From contig JAFWAX010000075.1 in the NCBI GenBank assembly GCA_017507385.1, positions 1 through 64,000 of the forward strand: a stretch of DNA of 64,000 nt, in the 5' to 3' direction. Positions 44,499-57,339 of the stretch are shown here, one piece after another. The position numbers and the translations under genes were made by a program. This DNA is from Bacteroidaceae bacterium (GTDB taxonomy: Bacteria; Bacteroidota; Bacteroidia; Bacteroidales; Bacteroidaceae). The notes beneath the pieces were generated by a model. The model was not told where the DNA came from, ran no database searches, and saw only the letters and a list, made by a program, of their open reading frames with translations. Every line of letters begins with the position of its first letter. Within the stretch, counting starts at the first letter, position 1.

Positions 44499-45842
44499 AT
44501 GGCGAATGTAATTAAGCTAAAAAAAGGTCTTGACATCAACCTGAAAGGCAAGGCTACAGCTAAGATTTCAGCAGCCAACGCATCTGAAGTTTACGGACTT
44601 ATACCCGATGCGTTTTGGGGCATGAAGCCAAAGGTTGTAGTTAAAGAAGGAGATGATGTAAAGGCAGGTGATGCTTTGTTTGTCAACAAATTGCATCCAG
44701 AAATGAAGTTCGTCTCTCCTGTTGCAGGCAAGGTTATGCTTGTCGAAAGAGGTGAACGTCGTAAAGTTTTAAGCGTACAGGTTGAAGCCGCAGCTGACCA
44801 GCAGTATGTGGACTTCGGCAAAAAGCAGGTAAATTCGCTTAATGCAGAACAGGTGAAGGCCGCCCTTCTTGAAAGTGGCTTGTTTGGCTTCATCATCCAA
44901 CGTCCTTATGCAGTTGTGGCAAATCCAGACGACATGCCTAAGGCAATTTTTGTTTCCGCATTCAGCGACATGCCTCTTGCTGCCGATGTAAACATCGCCC
45001 TGAATGGCAAAGAAGCAGACTTCCAAACCGGTATTGATGCACTTGCAAAGATTGCCAAAGTTTACCTTGGTGTGAAAGCAGGCTCTATCGTTGAAAACAC
45101 TAAAAACGCAACAGTAACAGAGTTTCGGGGCAAATGTCCAGCAGGAAATGTAGGTGTCCAAATCAACAACGTATGTCCTATTAACAAAGGTGAAGTTGTC
45201 TGGACGCTTGCAGCAGAGGAAGTTGCCATGATTGGCGGCCTTTTCAACGAAGGAAAAGTAAACTTTACTCGTACAATTGCTGTTGCTGGTTCTGAAATCA
45301 AGGAACCTCAGTACAAGCAGGTGCTTATAGGTGCTAAGATTGGCGATATCATTGCAGGCAATGTTTGTTCAGATAAAAAGGTACGCTTGATTGACGGCAA
45401 CCCTCTTACTGGAGTGAAAACAGACGAGAATTCCTTCCTTCTCGCCCATTCCACCGAGATAACAGCCATTCCTGAAGGAGACGACCGCGATGAACTTTTC
45501 GGATGGATTGCACCACGATTCAACGAATATTCAACAAGCCGTTCTTATTTCACATGGCTTCAGCCCAAAAGCAAAGAATACGTGCTTGATGCACGCGTGA
45601 AAGGCGGGCATCGCCACATGATTTGCAGCGGAGAATACGATTCCGTATTCCCAATGGACATCTATCCAGAACAACTTGTGAAGGCTATTATCGCTGGTGA
45701 CATAGACCGCATGGAAGCCTTAGGCATCTATGAGGTTGCGCCAGAGGATTTTGCTGTTGCAGAGTTCGTGGATAGCTCTAAAGTTGAACTTCAGCGCATT
45801 GTTCGAGAAGGACTCGACATGCTGCGTAAAGAAAACGAATAA
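44499..45842 (+). CDS. nqrA: Na+-translocating NADH:quinone reductase subunit A
   Basis: 447 residues from the ATG at 44499 (MANVIKLKKGLDINLKGKA); the earlier reading frame has a non-family N-terminus and overlaps the promoter. NqrA is the peripheral subunit of the Na+-NQR complex at the quinone side. Family parts: EVYGLIPDAFWGMKPKVVV, GDALFVNKLHPEMKFVSPVA and GEYDSVFPMDIYPEQLVKAI. First gene of nqrABCDEF. Confidence 0.96.
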   Translation: MANVIKLKKGLDINLKGKATAKISAANASEVYGLIPDAFWGMKPKVVVKEGDDVKAGDALFVNKLHPEMKFVSPVAGKVMLVERGERRKVLSVQVEAAADQQYVDFGKKQVNSLNAEQVKAALLESGLFGFIIQRPYAVVANPDDMPKAIFVSAFSDMPLAADVNIALNGKEADFQTGIDALAKIAKVYLGVKAGSIVENTKNATVTEFRGKCPAGNVGVQINNVCPINKGEVVWTLAAEEVAMIGGLFNEGKVNFTRTIAVAGSEIKEPQYKQVLIGAKIGDIIAGNVCSDKKVRLIDGNPLTGVKTDENSFLLAHSTEITAIPEGDDRDELFGWIAPRFNEYSTSRSYFTWLQPKSKEYVLDARVKGGHRHMICSGEYDSVFPMDIYPEQLVKAIIAGDIDRMEALGIYEVAPEDFAVAEFVDSSKVELQRIVREGLDMLRKENE

Positions 45843-45847
45843 GCAAT

Positions 45848-46999
45848 ATGGGACTTAAGAAAATTCTTGACAACTTGAAGCCTACCTTCTCAGAGGGAGG
45901 TAAGCTCAGCGCTTTCGGCTCTCTCTACGACGCAATGGAGACGTTCTTCTACGTTCCTAACGAGACAGCGAAAGTACGTGGCGCCCACATTCATGACGCC
46001 ATCGATTCAAAGCGCACAATCTTCTTCGTTGTAATTGCCTTGATACCATCCATTCTTTTCGGAATGTACAACATTGGTCTTCAGCACTATGACAAAATTG
46101 GCGAAGAGTCAACTTTATTGTGCTGCTTCCTTTATGGTCTTGCTGTAATCCTTCCTAAAATCGTTGTCAGCTATGCTGTCGGCCTTGGCATTGAGGTGGC
46201 AATTGCGCAATGGAAGAAAGAAGAAGTACACGAGGGATTCTTTGTGACAGGTATTTTGATTCCACTCATCGTTCCTGTAAACTGCCCTCTCTGGATTATT
46301 GCACTTGCAACTGCTTTTGCCGTTGTATTCGCAAAAGAAGTGTTTGGCGGAACAGGCATGAACGTGTTCAATCCTGCATTGGTAACTCGTGCATTCCTTT
46401 TCTTTGCTTATCCTACAATGATGTCAGGAGACAAAGTTTGGGTGAACGGAAACTACATGGATTGCATCAATGGTGCTCCTGTTGATGGAGTTTCTGCCGC
46501 CACCCCACTCGGTCAGCTTGCAGCAGGCGAGCCTGTTACAGCTTCTCCAATGGAGACAATTATCGGTACAATACCTGGTTCTATCGGTGAAACTTCCGTC
46601 ATCGCCATTCTTATCGGTGCATTTATCCTCATCTGGGCAAACATCGCAAGCTGGAAAATTATCCTTTCCACATTTGCCGGTGGTGCTTTGATGGCATACT
46701 TGCTCCCTTATGAAGGTGCACAGAATTTCGAATGGTGGGAACAGCTGACCGTCGGTGGTTTCTGCTTTGGTGCAGTATTCATGGCGACTGACCCAGTCAC
46801 CTCTCCTCGCACAGAAGGCGGAAAGTGGATTTTTGGTTTCCTCATTGGCGCAATGGCCATCATCATCCGTGTGCTCAACCCAGGTTATCCAGAGGGTATG
46901 ATGCTCGCAATCTTGCTGATGAACATCTTTGCTCCATTGTTCGACTATTGTTTCGTACAATCTAATATTAACAAGCGCGCAAAACGTGCTGCAAAATAA
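45848..46999 (+). CDS. nqrB: Na+-translocating NADH:quinone reductase subunit B
   Basis: 383 residues, about ten membrane helices. Holds covalent FMN and part of the sodium path. The flavinylation site reads DGVSAATPLG, fitting the loose D-x-x-S/T-x-A-T rule; Gly of the usual SGAT is Ala here. Also seen: KEVFGGTGMNVFNPALVTRA and FMATDPVTSPRTEGGKW. Starts 5 bases after nqrA. Confidence 0.96.
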   Translation: MGLKKILDNLKPTFSEGGKLSAFGSLYDAMETFFYVPNETAKVRGAHIHDAIDSKRTIFFVVIALIPSILFGMYNIGLQHYDKIGEESTLLCCFLYGLAVILPKIVVSYAVGLGIEVAIAQWKKEEVHEGFFVTGILIPLIVPVNCPLWIIALATAFAVVFAKEVFGGTGMNVFNPALVTRAFLFFAYPTMMSGDKVWVNGNYMDCINGAPVDGVSAATPLGQLAAGEPVTASPMETIIGTIPGSIGETSVIAILIGAFILIWANIASWKIILSTFAGGALMAYLLPYEGAQNFEWWEQLTVGGFCFGAVFMATDPVTSPRTEGGKWIFGFLIGAMAIIIRVLNPGYPEGMMLAILLMNIFAPLFDYCFVQSNINKRAKRAAK

Positions 47000-47012
47000 G
47001 GAGGAAAAAGAA

Positions 47013-47711
47013 ATGGAAAAATTGAACACAAATAGTAATGCTTATACTATTATCTATGCGTCTGTCATGGTAATTATCGTGGCATTCCTCCTCGCTTTCG
47101 TTTCATCTGCCCTGAAGCCCACCCAGGATGCCAACGTTGAATTGGACAAGAAAAGCCAAATTCTCGCTGCTCTCAACATCCGTGGCGTTGAAGATGTGGC
47201 TGCCAAGTACGATGAAGTTGTTAAAAGCGACGCAATCTTTGGCGCAGACGCTTCCCAAGGTCCGAAGGCAGAAACTGGCGGATTTGCAGTTGCGAACAAG
47301 GATATTACAGCCGACAACCGTCCACTTTACATTGCAGAAGTTGATGGCGAACAGAAGAAAGTCGTTCCTGTCAAAGGTGCGGGTCTCTGGGGTGGATTAT
47401 GGGGCTACATCGCAGTAGATGCTGATGGCGAAACAATTTATGGAACATATTTCTCACACGAGTCAGAGACCGCTGGTCTTGGCGCTCGTATTGCTGAGCA
47501 GTGGTTCCAAGACAGTTTTAGAGGCAAGAAGCTTTATGCTGCTGATGGCAATGATATCGTCCTTTGTGCTGTTAAGCCAGGAAAAGAAGGCACACTTTCG
47601 CCAGACAATTATGTAGATGGCATCACTGGCGCGACTTTGACAACTGACGGTGTTAATAACATGATCAAGGAGTGTATGACTCTCTATAAGGACATTTTAA
47701 CCAACAAATAA
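47013..47711 (+). CDS. nqrC: Na+-translocating NADH:quinone reductase subunit C
   Basis: 232 residues from the ATG at 47013, set by a strong AAGGAGG ribosome-binding site just upstream (about 46998-47004), unusual for Bacteroidetes; the longer reading overlapping nqrB is rejected. One N-terminal membrane helix (about 10-33), then the FMN-binding domain. Covalent FMN site TGATLT with Thr208 (DGITGATLTTDGV). Confidence 0.95.
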   Translation: MEKLNTNSNAYTIIYASVMVIIVAFLLAFVSSALKPTQDANVELDKKSQILAALNIRGVEDVAAKYDEVVKSDAIFGADASQGPKAETGGFAVANKDITADNRPLYIAEVDGEQKKVVPVKGAGLWGGLWGYIAVDADGETIYGTYFSHESETAGLGARIAEQWFQDSFRGKKLYAADGNDIVLCAVKPGKEGTLSPDNYVDGITGATLTTDGVNNMIKECMTLYKDILTNK

Positions 47712-47725
47712 AGGAGGACAAGAAT

Positions 47726-48358
47726 ATGAGTTTATTTTCTAAAGAGAATGGCGAAGTTTTCATGGGGCCGCTCAACTTGAACAACCCTGTAACAGTTCAA
47801 GTCCTCGGTATTTGCTCTGCTCTCGCTGTTACCTCGCAGCTTAAGCCTGCAATCGTTATGGGATTGTCTGTAACTGCAATTACAGCTTTTTCAAACGTGA
47901 TTATTTCATTAATTCGCAAGACAATTCCTAACCGTATACGTATCATCGTGCAACTCGTTGTTGTAGCAGCTCTTGTGACAATTGTAAGCAACATTCTGAA
48001 AGCATACGTCTATGACGTGAGCGTTCAGCTGAGCGTGTATGTTGGACTTATCATTACAAACTGTATCCTGATGGGGCGTCTTGAAGCATTTGCCATGCAG
48101 AATGGACCATGGGAAAGTTTCCTCGATGGAATCGGAAACGGATTAGGTTACGCAGCAATCCTTGTCATCGTGGGCTTTGTCCGCGAACTTCTTGGATTCG
48201 GCACAATCTTAGGATTCCAGGTAATTCCAGAATGCGCTTATGTTGAGAACGGTGGCTTGTACATCAACAACGGTATGATGACTATGCCAGCAATGGCGCT
48301 CATCATTGTTGCCTGCGTAATATGGGTACATCGTGCATATAATAAAAATATTGAGTAA
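47726..48358 (+). CDS. nqrD: Na+-translocating NADH:quinone reductase subunit D
   Basis: 210 residues, six membrane helices, of the NqrD/RnfE family; NqrD and NqrE form an inverted pair around an iron centre in the membrane. Seen: NNPVTVQVLGICSALAVTSQ and CILMGRLEAFAM with the conserved Cys, and NGLGYAAILVIVGFVRELLG. AGGAGG ribosome-binding site before the ATG. Confidence 0.95.
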   Translation: MSLFSKENGEVFMGPLNLNNPVTVQVLGICSALAVTSQLKPAIVMGLSVTAITAFSNVIISLIRKTIPNRIRIIVQLVVVAALVTIVSNILKAYVYDVSVQLSVYVGLIITNCILMGRLEAFAMQNGPWESFLDGIGNGLGYAAILVIVGFVRELLGFGTILGFQVIPECAYVENGGLYINNGMMTMPAMALIIVACVIWVHRAYNKNIE

Positions 48359-48392
48359 AAACATACCTATTTAACGAAAAAAGAAAAGATTT

Positions 48393-49022
48393 ATGGAACA
48401 TTTCATTAGTTTGTTTGTCCGTTCTATCTTTGTGGACAACATGATTTTTGCTTTCTTCTTGGGTATGTGCTCTTATTTGGCTGTATCTAAGACGGTAAAA
48501 ACATCTTTTGGACTTGGTGTGGCTGTAACATTCGTGCTTCTCATCACAGTTCCAGTAGATTATCTGCTTCAGACTAAAGTTCTTGCAGATGGTGCTCTTG
48601 CCGAAGGTGTGGATCTTACATTCCTTGCATTCATTTTGTTTATTGCTGTCATAGCTGGTATTGTGCAGCTGGTTGAGATGGTTGTGGAGCGCTTCTCCCC
48701 TTCTCTATATGCAGCACTTGGAATATTTCTTCCATTGATAGCTGTAAACTGTGCCATCATGGGTGCATCGCTCTTTATGCAGCAGCGCATCCAGCTTGAC
48801 CCGGCAACATCAACTCAGGCAATTTCAAGCATTGGCGACTGTATTGCATACGCGCTCGGTTCTGGTATTGGCTGGACATTGGCAATTGTTGGACTTGCTG
48901 CCATACGCGAAAAAATGGCCTATTCTGATGTGCCAAAGCCACTTCAGGGTCTCGGCATCACGTTCATCATCGTGGGTCTTATGGCTATGGCGTTCATGTG
49001 TTTCTCTGGTCTTAAAATCTAA
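48393..49022 (+). CDS. nqrE: Na+-translocating NADH:quinone reductase subunit E
   Basis: 209 residues, six membrane helices, of the NqrE/RnfA family. Conserved Cys-containing half-helices are seen in [20 protein letters not shown] and [14 protein letters not shown]. Partner of NqrD. 34 bases after nqrD. Confidence 0.95.
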   Translation: MEHFISLFVRSIFVDNMIFAFFLGMCSYLAVSKTVKTSFGLGVAVTFVLLITVPVDYLLQTKVLADGALAEGVDLTFLAFILFIAVIAGIVQLVEMVVERFSPSLYAALGIFLPLIAVNCAIMGASLFMQQRIQLDPATSTQAISSIGDCIAYALGSGIGWTLAIVGLAAIREKMAYSDVPKPLQGLGITFIIVGLMAMAFMCFSGLKI

Positions 49023-49039
49023 AAGAAAGGACATAGCAA

Positions 49040-50314
49040 ATGGATATTACATTTATTTTATATAGTATTGGAGTATTCTTGGCAATTGTACTTGTGCTTG
49101 TCATCATTCTCCTCGTTGCTAAGAAGTACCTTTCTCCAAGCGGTAATGTTACTATTACCATCAACGGAAAGGACAAACTTGAAGTTGAGCAAGGTTCAAG
49201 CCTTCTCTCTACCCTCGCAGGCAAAGACATCTACCTTCCATCTGCATGTGGTGGAAAAGGTTCATGTGGCCAATGCAAATGCCAAGTGGTTTCTGGTGGC
49301 GGTGAAATTCTTGATTCAGAAAGAGGGCATTTCACACGTAAGCAAATCAAGGAGGGTTATCGTCTTGGCTGTCAGTGCAAAGTGAAGGGAGACCTTGAAA
49401 TTGCAGTTGAAGATTCAGTTATGGGTGTTAAGGAATGGGAGTGCACCGTTATTGGTAACCGTAACGTGGCTACATTTATTAAGGAGTACAAAGTTGCACT
49501 TCCTCCAGGCGAACACATGGATTTCGAGCCAGGTTCTTATGCACAGATTAAGATTCCTGCATTCTCTATCGATTATGACAAGGATTTCGACAAGAGCCTG
49601 ATTGGCGACACTTACCTTCCAGCATGGAAGAATTTCGGTCTTTTCAACCTCAAGTGCGTCAATGACACTCCAACAATCCGCGCTTACTCCATGGCAAACT
49701 ACCCCGACGAAGGCGATATCATTACGCTTAATGTGCGTATTGCTACACCTCCGTTCAAACCCAAAGAGCAAGGCGGTGGCTTCATGGATGTTAATCCTGG
49801 TATTGCGTCATCATACATTTTCTCTCTCAAGCCGGGTGACAAGGTTATCATGTCTGGCCCATATGGAGAGTTCCGTCCACAGTACGGTACTGGACGTGAG
49901 ATGATTTGGGTCGGCGGTGGTGCAGGTATGGCTCCGCTTCGTGCTCAAATCATGCACATGCTCAAGACGCTCAACACTCGCGACCGCGAAATGCATTACT
50001 TCTATGGCGCACGTGCGCTTGAGGAAATCCCATTCCTTGATGACTTCCTCGCTCTTGAGAAGGAGTTCGACAACTTCCATTTCCACCTCGCTCTCGACCG
50101 TCCTGATCCAAAGGCGGATGCAGCCGGAATCAAGTACACTCCAGGATTTGTGGCACCTGTTATGGGCGACACATACCTTAAGCAGCACGAGAATCCAGAA
50201 GATGTCGAGTACTACCTCTGCGGTCCTCCAATGATGGCAAAGACTGTGCTTGACCTTCTCCACTCTCTCGGTGTAGAAGACGACATGATTCGCTTCGATA
50301 ACTTCGGAGGATAA
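49040..50314 (+). CDS. nqrF: Na+-translocating NADH:quinone reductase subunit F
   Basis: 424 residues. Electron entry subunit: one N-terminal membrane helix (about 5-27), a [2Fe-2S] ferredoxin domain with C70, C76, C79 and C111 (LPSACGGKGSCGQCKCQV and RLGCQCKV), an FAD domain (TIRAYSMANYPDEGD) and an NADH domain (MIWVGGGAGMAPLRAQ, EYYLCGPPMM). Takes electrons from NADH. Last gene of the operon, followed by a terminator. Confidence 0.97.
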   Translation: MDITFILYSIGVFLAIVLVLVIILLVAKKYLSPSGNVTITINGKDKLEVEQGSSLLSTLAGKDIYLPSACGGKGSCGQCKCQVVSGGGEILDSERGHFTRKQIKEGYRLGCQCKVKGDLEIAVEDSVMGVKEWECTVIGNRNVATFIKEYKVALPPGEHMDFEPGSYAQIKIPAFSIDYDKDFDKSLIGDTYLPAWKNFGLFNLKCVNDTPTIRAYSMANYPDEGDIITLNVRIATPPFKPKEQGGGFMDVNPGIASSYIFSLKPGDKVIMSGPYGEFRPQYGTGREMIWVGGGAGMAPLRAQIMHMLKTLNTRDREMHYFYGARALEEIPFLDDFLALEKEFDNFHFHLALDRPDPKADAAGIKYTPGFVAPVMGDTYLKQHENPEDVEYYLCGPPMMAKTVLDLLHSLGVEDDMIRFDNFGG

Positions 50315-50359
50315 TTGTTACATACAGCGAAAAAATAAGGTAGCATGATGCTTTTTGAT

Positions 50360-50392
50360 AGAATCCGTCTCAATAGAGGCGGATTCTTTATT
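50360..50392 (+). terminator. Terminator of the nqr operon
   Basis: Stem AGAATCCGTCTC (50360-50371) with GAGGCGGATTCT (50376-50387), 4-base loop, one G-U pair, then TTATTTG. Confidence 0.75.
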
Positions 50393-50402
50393 TGCATCGC
50401 AT

Positions 50403-50473
50403 AAATCGGTGTGCCCCACATCGATGTTTCGATGTGCCCCACTCCGACATATCGGTGTGGGGCACACCGATTT
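50403..50473. repeat. Repeat family B, copy 2 (GTGCCCCAC hairpin)
   Basis: 23-bp arms 50403-50425 and 50451-50473 with one mismatch, and a third GATGTGCCCCAC in the 25-base centre. Compared with copy 1 the base before TGTGCCCC differs in both arms in a paired way. It lies in the 374-base gap between nqrF and the DUF4105 gene, which is otherwise empty apart from the terminator and a promoter. Confidence 0.85.
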
Positions 50474-50671
50474 TTGATACAACGCGCAGTCTTTCTTTTG
50501 AAAAAAACATGCGTTCTGAAGAGCTTGACAAATGGGATTGTATTGGGATTGCCAGCAGGTCGGTGCGTAGTATTTGTTGCGAAAACAAGTGTTTTGTGGC
50601 AAGGTGTTCTTTGTTGCGACTTAAAACTTGCATTTAATAGTTTGAAAAACTGATTATTCGTTTTTTTTTCG

Positions 50672-50679
50672 TATCTTTG
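50672..50679 (+). promoter_or_regulatory. Promoter of the DUF4105-phosphatase-like-secA genes
   Basis: TATCTTTG ends only 9 bases before the ATG at 50689, so the transcript may be nearly leaderless. Confidence 0.6.
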
Positions 50680-50688
50680 CAAATTGTT

Positions 50689-51903
50689 ATGACTCAGTTG
50701 AAACTATATGTATTGGTAGTAGCGCTTGTGTTGGCAAACTTCAGAATGTCAGCACAGGATGGGGTGTCTTCTGTAATGACAGGATTCCCTTCAACAGATT
50801 CTATCAGCGTCTCCATATTGACCTGCACTCCTGGGGCTGAATTGTATTCCAAGTTCGGGCATACGGCGTTGAGGGTAAAGAATCACACACGCGAAGAAGA
50901 TATTGTGTTCAACTATGGATGTTTCGATTATAGCGAGCACAACTTTGTTTTCAGATTTCTGCTTGGACAGACAGACTATATGCTTAATGCGGAGCCGTAT
51001 AAATATCTTGTGGCTCGCTATGGCTATATGGGAACTGGAGTTAAAGAGCAGGTTCTGAATTTGACACAAAGCGAAGCGAACTACCTCTTTACTCTTCTTT
51101 TAGAAAATATTCGTCCTGAAAATCAGGAATATAGATACATTTGGCTATACGATAATTGTACGGAGCGCGCTCGCAATATGATAGAAAAGGCGGTTGATGG
51201 CAATGTCGTTTATGAAAGGCCTGCCGTTCAAGCAACCATACGCCAGATGCTTCATCAATGCCTGCAAGAAGACCCATGGACTTGTTTTGGGATAGACATG
51301 ATTCTTGGTGCGGAAATAGACGAGCCGGTGGACAAACGCATTCAGATGTTTCTTCCTGATTTTTTCAGGCAAGAAGCAAGTGAAGCATACATCATGAGGA
51401 AGGACGGCAGCCGGATTCCTTATATTTTCACGACCAACGACATTATTCAGGAAACGCTGAAGAGAGAGAAGGCGTCTTTCTTGATTTCACCCATTCTTAT
51501 CTTTTCGCTGCTGCTGCTGATTACAATCTTTCTTTTTGTGTATGAATTCATCAGAAACAAGCGGCAAGAATGGTTTGACATCATCCTGCATGCTCTTCAG
51601 GGCATGGCTGGTATTGTTGTCGCTTTCCTCTTCTTCTTCTCTTCCCACCCCGCTGTAGATAGCAACTGGCTAATCATAATATTGAATCCATTGGCATTGT
51701 TCTATGCTGGCTGGATGATATACTGTACAAGGAAACGGAAAAGAAATATTCTTTCATACGTCAACATGGCAGTACTTTTCTGCTTTTTGATCATCATGTT
51801 AACATGTCCTCAGGCATTTAATACAGCGATGTATTTATTGGTACTTGCTTTGTTTGTACGAGCATTGTCCCAGGGGCACTTCACATACCATAAAAAACGA
51901 TGA
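50689..51903 (+). CDS. DUF4105 family membrane protein (possible lipoprotein N-acyltransferase, Lnb-like)
   Basis: 404 residues from the ATG at 50689; a TTG at 50677 would lie inside the promoter. Signal or anchor helix (about 4-20), a periplasmic DUF4105 domain with LYSKFGHTALRVKNH (His58) and IWLYDNCTERARN (Cys157), and about four C-terminal membrane helices (from about 265). DUF4105 includes Lnb, a Cys-His enzyme that transfers an acyl chain within lipoproteins to give the lyso form in some Gram-positives; whether this relative does so is inference. It overlaps the next gene by ATGA. Confidence 0.75.
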   Translation: MTQLKLYVLVVALVLANFRMSAQDGVSSVMTGFPSTDSISVSILTCTPGAELYSKFGHTALRVKNHTREEDIVFNYGCFDYSEHNFVFRFLLGQTDYMLNAEPYKYLVARYGYMGTGVKEQVLNLTQSEANYLFTLLLENIRPENQEYRYIWLYDNCTERARNMIEKAVDGNVVYERPAVQATIRQMLHQCLQEDPWTCFGIDMILGAEIDEPVDKRIQMFLPDFFRQEASEAYIMRKDGSRIPYIFTTNDIIQETLKREKASFLISPILIFSLLLLITIFLFVYEFIRNKRQEWFDIILHALQGMAGIVVAFLFFFSSHPAVDSNWLIIILNPLALFYAGWMIYCTRKRKRNILSYVNMAVLFCFLIIMLTCPQAFNTAMYLLVLALFVRALSQGHFTYHKKR

Positions 51904-53459
51904 AAAAACAGATACTTACAACATTTTTCGCCTCTATAACGATGGCAGGTGCAATGGCTCAGACTGCTGTTGTCCCTCGGCTTGTTGTGGGTATTTCTAT
52001 CGATCAACTTCGTTCCGATTACCTGAATGCTTTTATGCCTCTATATGGAGAAGGAGGATTCAAGCGTTTGTTGGAACAGGGACAAGTTTATTCGAATGTT
52101 CAATATCAGCACGTGCCCATTGACAGAGCTTCTGCCATTGCTTCCATCGTGACAGGAACCATTCCCTACAACCACGGAATCATTGCAGAAGAGTGGATGA
52201 ACAGGGCGGAGCTGCACACAAACTATTGTGTTGACGACCGCAATTACAAAGGTATTGAGACAAGCGATTCTTCTTCTCCCCAAAATTTGCTTGTCAGCAC
52301 TATTGGAGACGAACTGAAAGCTGCAACAAAAGGAAAATCTTTAGTTTATAGTGTTGCGCCTTTCCGCGAAGCCGCCATACTTGCAGCAGGACATGCCGCA
52401 GATTGGGCCATGTGGATAGACAATCAAAGCGGAAGATGGGCAGGAACAACCTACTACGGGCAAGCGCCTTCATGGATTCGTTATCTCGATTCTGGCGCAT
52501 TAGCCAGCAAGGTGCCTTCAATAACATGGACACCCTCCAATGAATATGTAGGAGAATACAATTATTATCTGACAAGTTCGCAAAAGTCCTTTTCTCATAA
52601 GTTTACAGGCGACAGCAAATTCCGAATGTTCAAGACTTCTGGATTGGTCAATGAGGAGGTGACGAAAGCAGTTCGTTATTGTCTTGAAAATGGTAATGCC
52701 GGAATTGACGAAATAACTGACTATATTTCTGTGTGTTACTATGCTGGAAATTTTGAAGGGGCAAGCACGACGGCTACAACAGAACTGCAAGACACATACA
52801 AGCGATTAGATGATGAACTTTCGGTGCTTTTGACCAAAATAGACCAATTGGTTGGTTTGGATAAGACGCTGATTTATCTCACATCTACAGGCTACGACAA
52901 GTCTGAAACTTCAGGCGACATAGCAGAATACCGCATTCCAACAGGGGATTTCAACATCAATCGTTGCGCTACGTTGTTAAACATGTATTTATGTGCAATG
53001 TTTGGCAATGGCAAATATGTGGAGAGTTATTTTGGCAATCAGTTCTATATCAATCACAAGCTGTTAGAACAGAAGCAACTGAAATTAGCTGAAATATTTG
53101 AACATTGCGAGGATTTCCTTTTTCAATTCAGCGGTGTGAGGGATGTATTCACAGCCCATCGCATCACTCAAGGAGCATGGACGCCTGGTATTAGCAGCAT
53201 CAGAAACGGATTTAATCCTAAGTGCTCTGGCGACATCATTGTGGAGGTTTCTCCTGGATGGAATCTTGTCAATGAAGACAGAGGAACAAAAAAAATGCAG
53301 CGCGACTCGTTCTTTGAGTTTCCTTTAATATTCTTCGGATATACAATAAAAGCAGAAAAAGTTGCTACACCGGTCACAATCGACTGCATAGCACCGACGA
53401 TTGCACATCATATCAGAATCAGAGCACCTAATGCTTGCTCTACCCCTCCGCTTTTTTGA
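51900..53459 (+). CDS. Alkaline-phosphatase-superfamily protein, catalytic residues apparently lost
   Basis: 519 residues with signal peptide (MKKQILTTFFASITMAGAMA). The fold is that of PafA-like phosphatases: VVGISIDQLRSDYL near 29-42, SIVTGTIPYNHGI (82-94), AAILAAGHAADWAMWID (158-174). But the residues that do chemistry differ: the nucleophile Thr region reads PIDRASAIAS (73-82), the Asp/His metal site reads SVCYYAGNF (277-285) where the family has D-Y-x-G-H, LTADHG reads LTSTGY (327-332), and the C-terminal metal His is not found. Only Asp35 of the metal ligands remains. So it is likely a non-catalytic relative with a binding or structural role. Start overlaps DUF4105; secA follows after 39 bases. 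Confidence 0.8.
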   Translation: MKKQILTTFFASITMAGAMAQTAVVPRLVVGISIDQLRSDYLNAFMPLYGEGGFKRLLEQGQVYSNVQYQHVPIDRASAIASIVTGTIPYNHGIIAEEWMNRAELHTNYCVDDRNYKGIETSDSSSPQNLLVSTIGDELKAATKGKSLVYSVAPFREAAILAAGHAADWAMWIDNQSGRWAGTTYYGQAPSWIRYLDSGALASKVPSITWTPSNEYVGEYNYYLTSSQKSFSHKFTGDSKFRMFKTSGLVNEEVTKAVRYCLENGNAGIDEITDYISVCYYAGNFEGASTTATTELQDTYKRLDDELSVLLTKIDQLVGLDKTLIYLTSTGYDKSETSGDIAEYRIPTGDFNINRCATLLNMYLCAMFGNGKYVESYFGNQFYINHKLLEQKQLKLAEIFEHCEDFLFQFSGVRDVFTAHRITQGAWTPGISSIRNGFNPKCSGDIIVEVSPGWNLVNEDRGTKKMQRDSFFEFPLIFFGYTIKAEKVATPVTIDCIAPTIAHHIRIRAPNACSTPPLF

Positions 53460-53498
53460 AAAATAACCAGATTGTAATTAATAAAATATCTATATAAA

Positions 53499-56882
<3,384 letters not shown>

Positions 56883-56904
56883 GCTTAAAATCACATAAGA
56901 AAGG

Positions 56905-56948
56905 CGCGAGCTTGTGCCTAAGAGAAGAGTGCAGCTCGCGCTTTTTAT
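56905..56948 (+). terminator. Terminator of secA
   Basis: Stem GCGCGAGCT (56905-56913) with AGCTCGCGC (56934-56942), 20-base loop, then TTTTTA. Confidence 0.8.
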
Positions 56949-56977
56949 GTCAGTAAGCAATTATAAAGAACGTTTTT

Positions 56978-57175
56978 AACGTGAGTTCGGCGAATTAAAA
57001 AGTTGCATGAATTAACTTAAACAAAAATAAGATTCACGTTGTTTTAGCATTCACCGTTCGCATAATATTTAAAGCACCGCGCACGAAATATTTTAAACAC
57101 GGTGCTTTAAATATTATACGAACGGTGGACACGTAGAGAACAGCATGCTTTATGCAAATTCATCGAACTCACGTT
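56978..57175. repeat. Composite inverted element (family E), copy 2, enclosing repeat A
   Basis: AACGTGAGTTCGGCGAATT at 56978-56996 and its inverted copy at 57157-57175 (two mismatches) enclose repeat A copy 3 about midway. The same inverted pair at 14976-15145 encloses a different repeat. It looks like a small mobile or structural element with internal cargo repeats, and no gene. It makes up most of the 457-base gap after secA, the remainder of which holds a CGTAATTACG motif (57223-57232) and the fcl terminator. Confidence 0.6.
57052..57127. repeat. Repeat family A, copy 3 (76 bp, 28-20-28 hairpin)
   Basis: Arms 57052-57079 and 57100-57127 pair with one mismatch. Where copy 1 has TTTTAAACACCG in both arms this copy has TTTAAAGCACCG in both, so the arms change together. 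Confidence 0.88.
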
Positions 57176-57293
57176 ATTAAGAATCTTGAACCTTATATCA
57201 CGGATTACGATGAACCTTGTAGCGTAATTACGATGTAGGGATATTGCAATTATGCTGCTTTCCCGCACGAACTTTATAATTCATTTTATCTTG

Positions 57294-57322
57294 AAAAAAA
57301 AGAGAGGGGGGATTCCCTCTCT
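57294..57322 (-). terminator. Terminator of the gmd-fcl genes
   Basis: Stem AGAGAGGG (57301-57308) with CCCTCTCT (57315-57322); on the minus strand it is followed by a run of T (plus-strand A run 57294-57300). It is 17 bases after the fcl stop. Confidence 0.8.
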
Positions 57323-57339
57323 CTCATTATGGTGATTGT

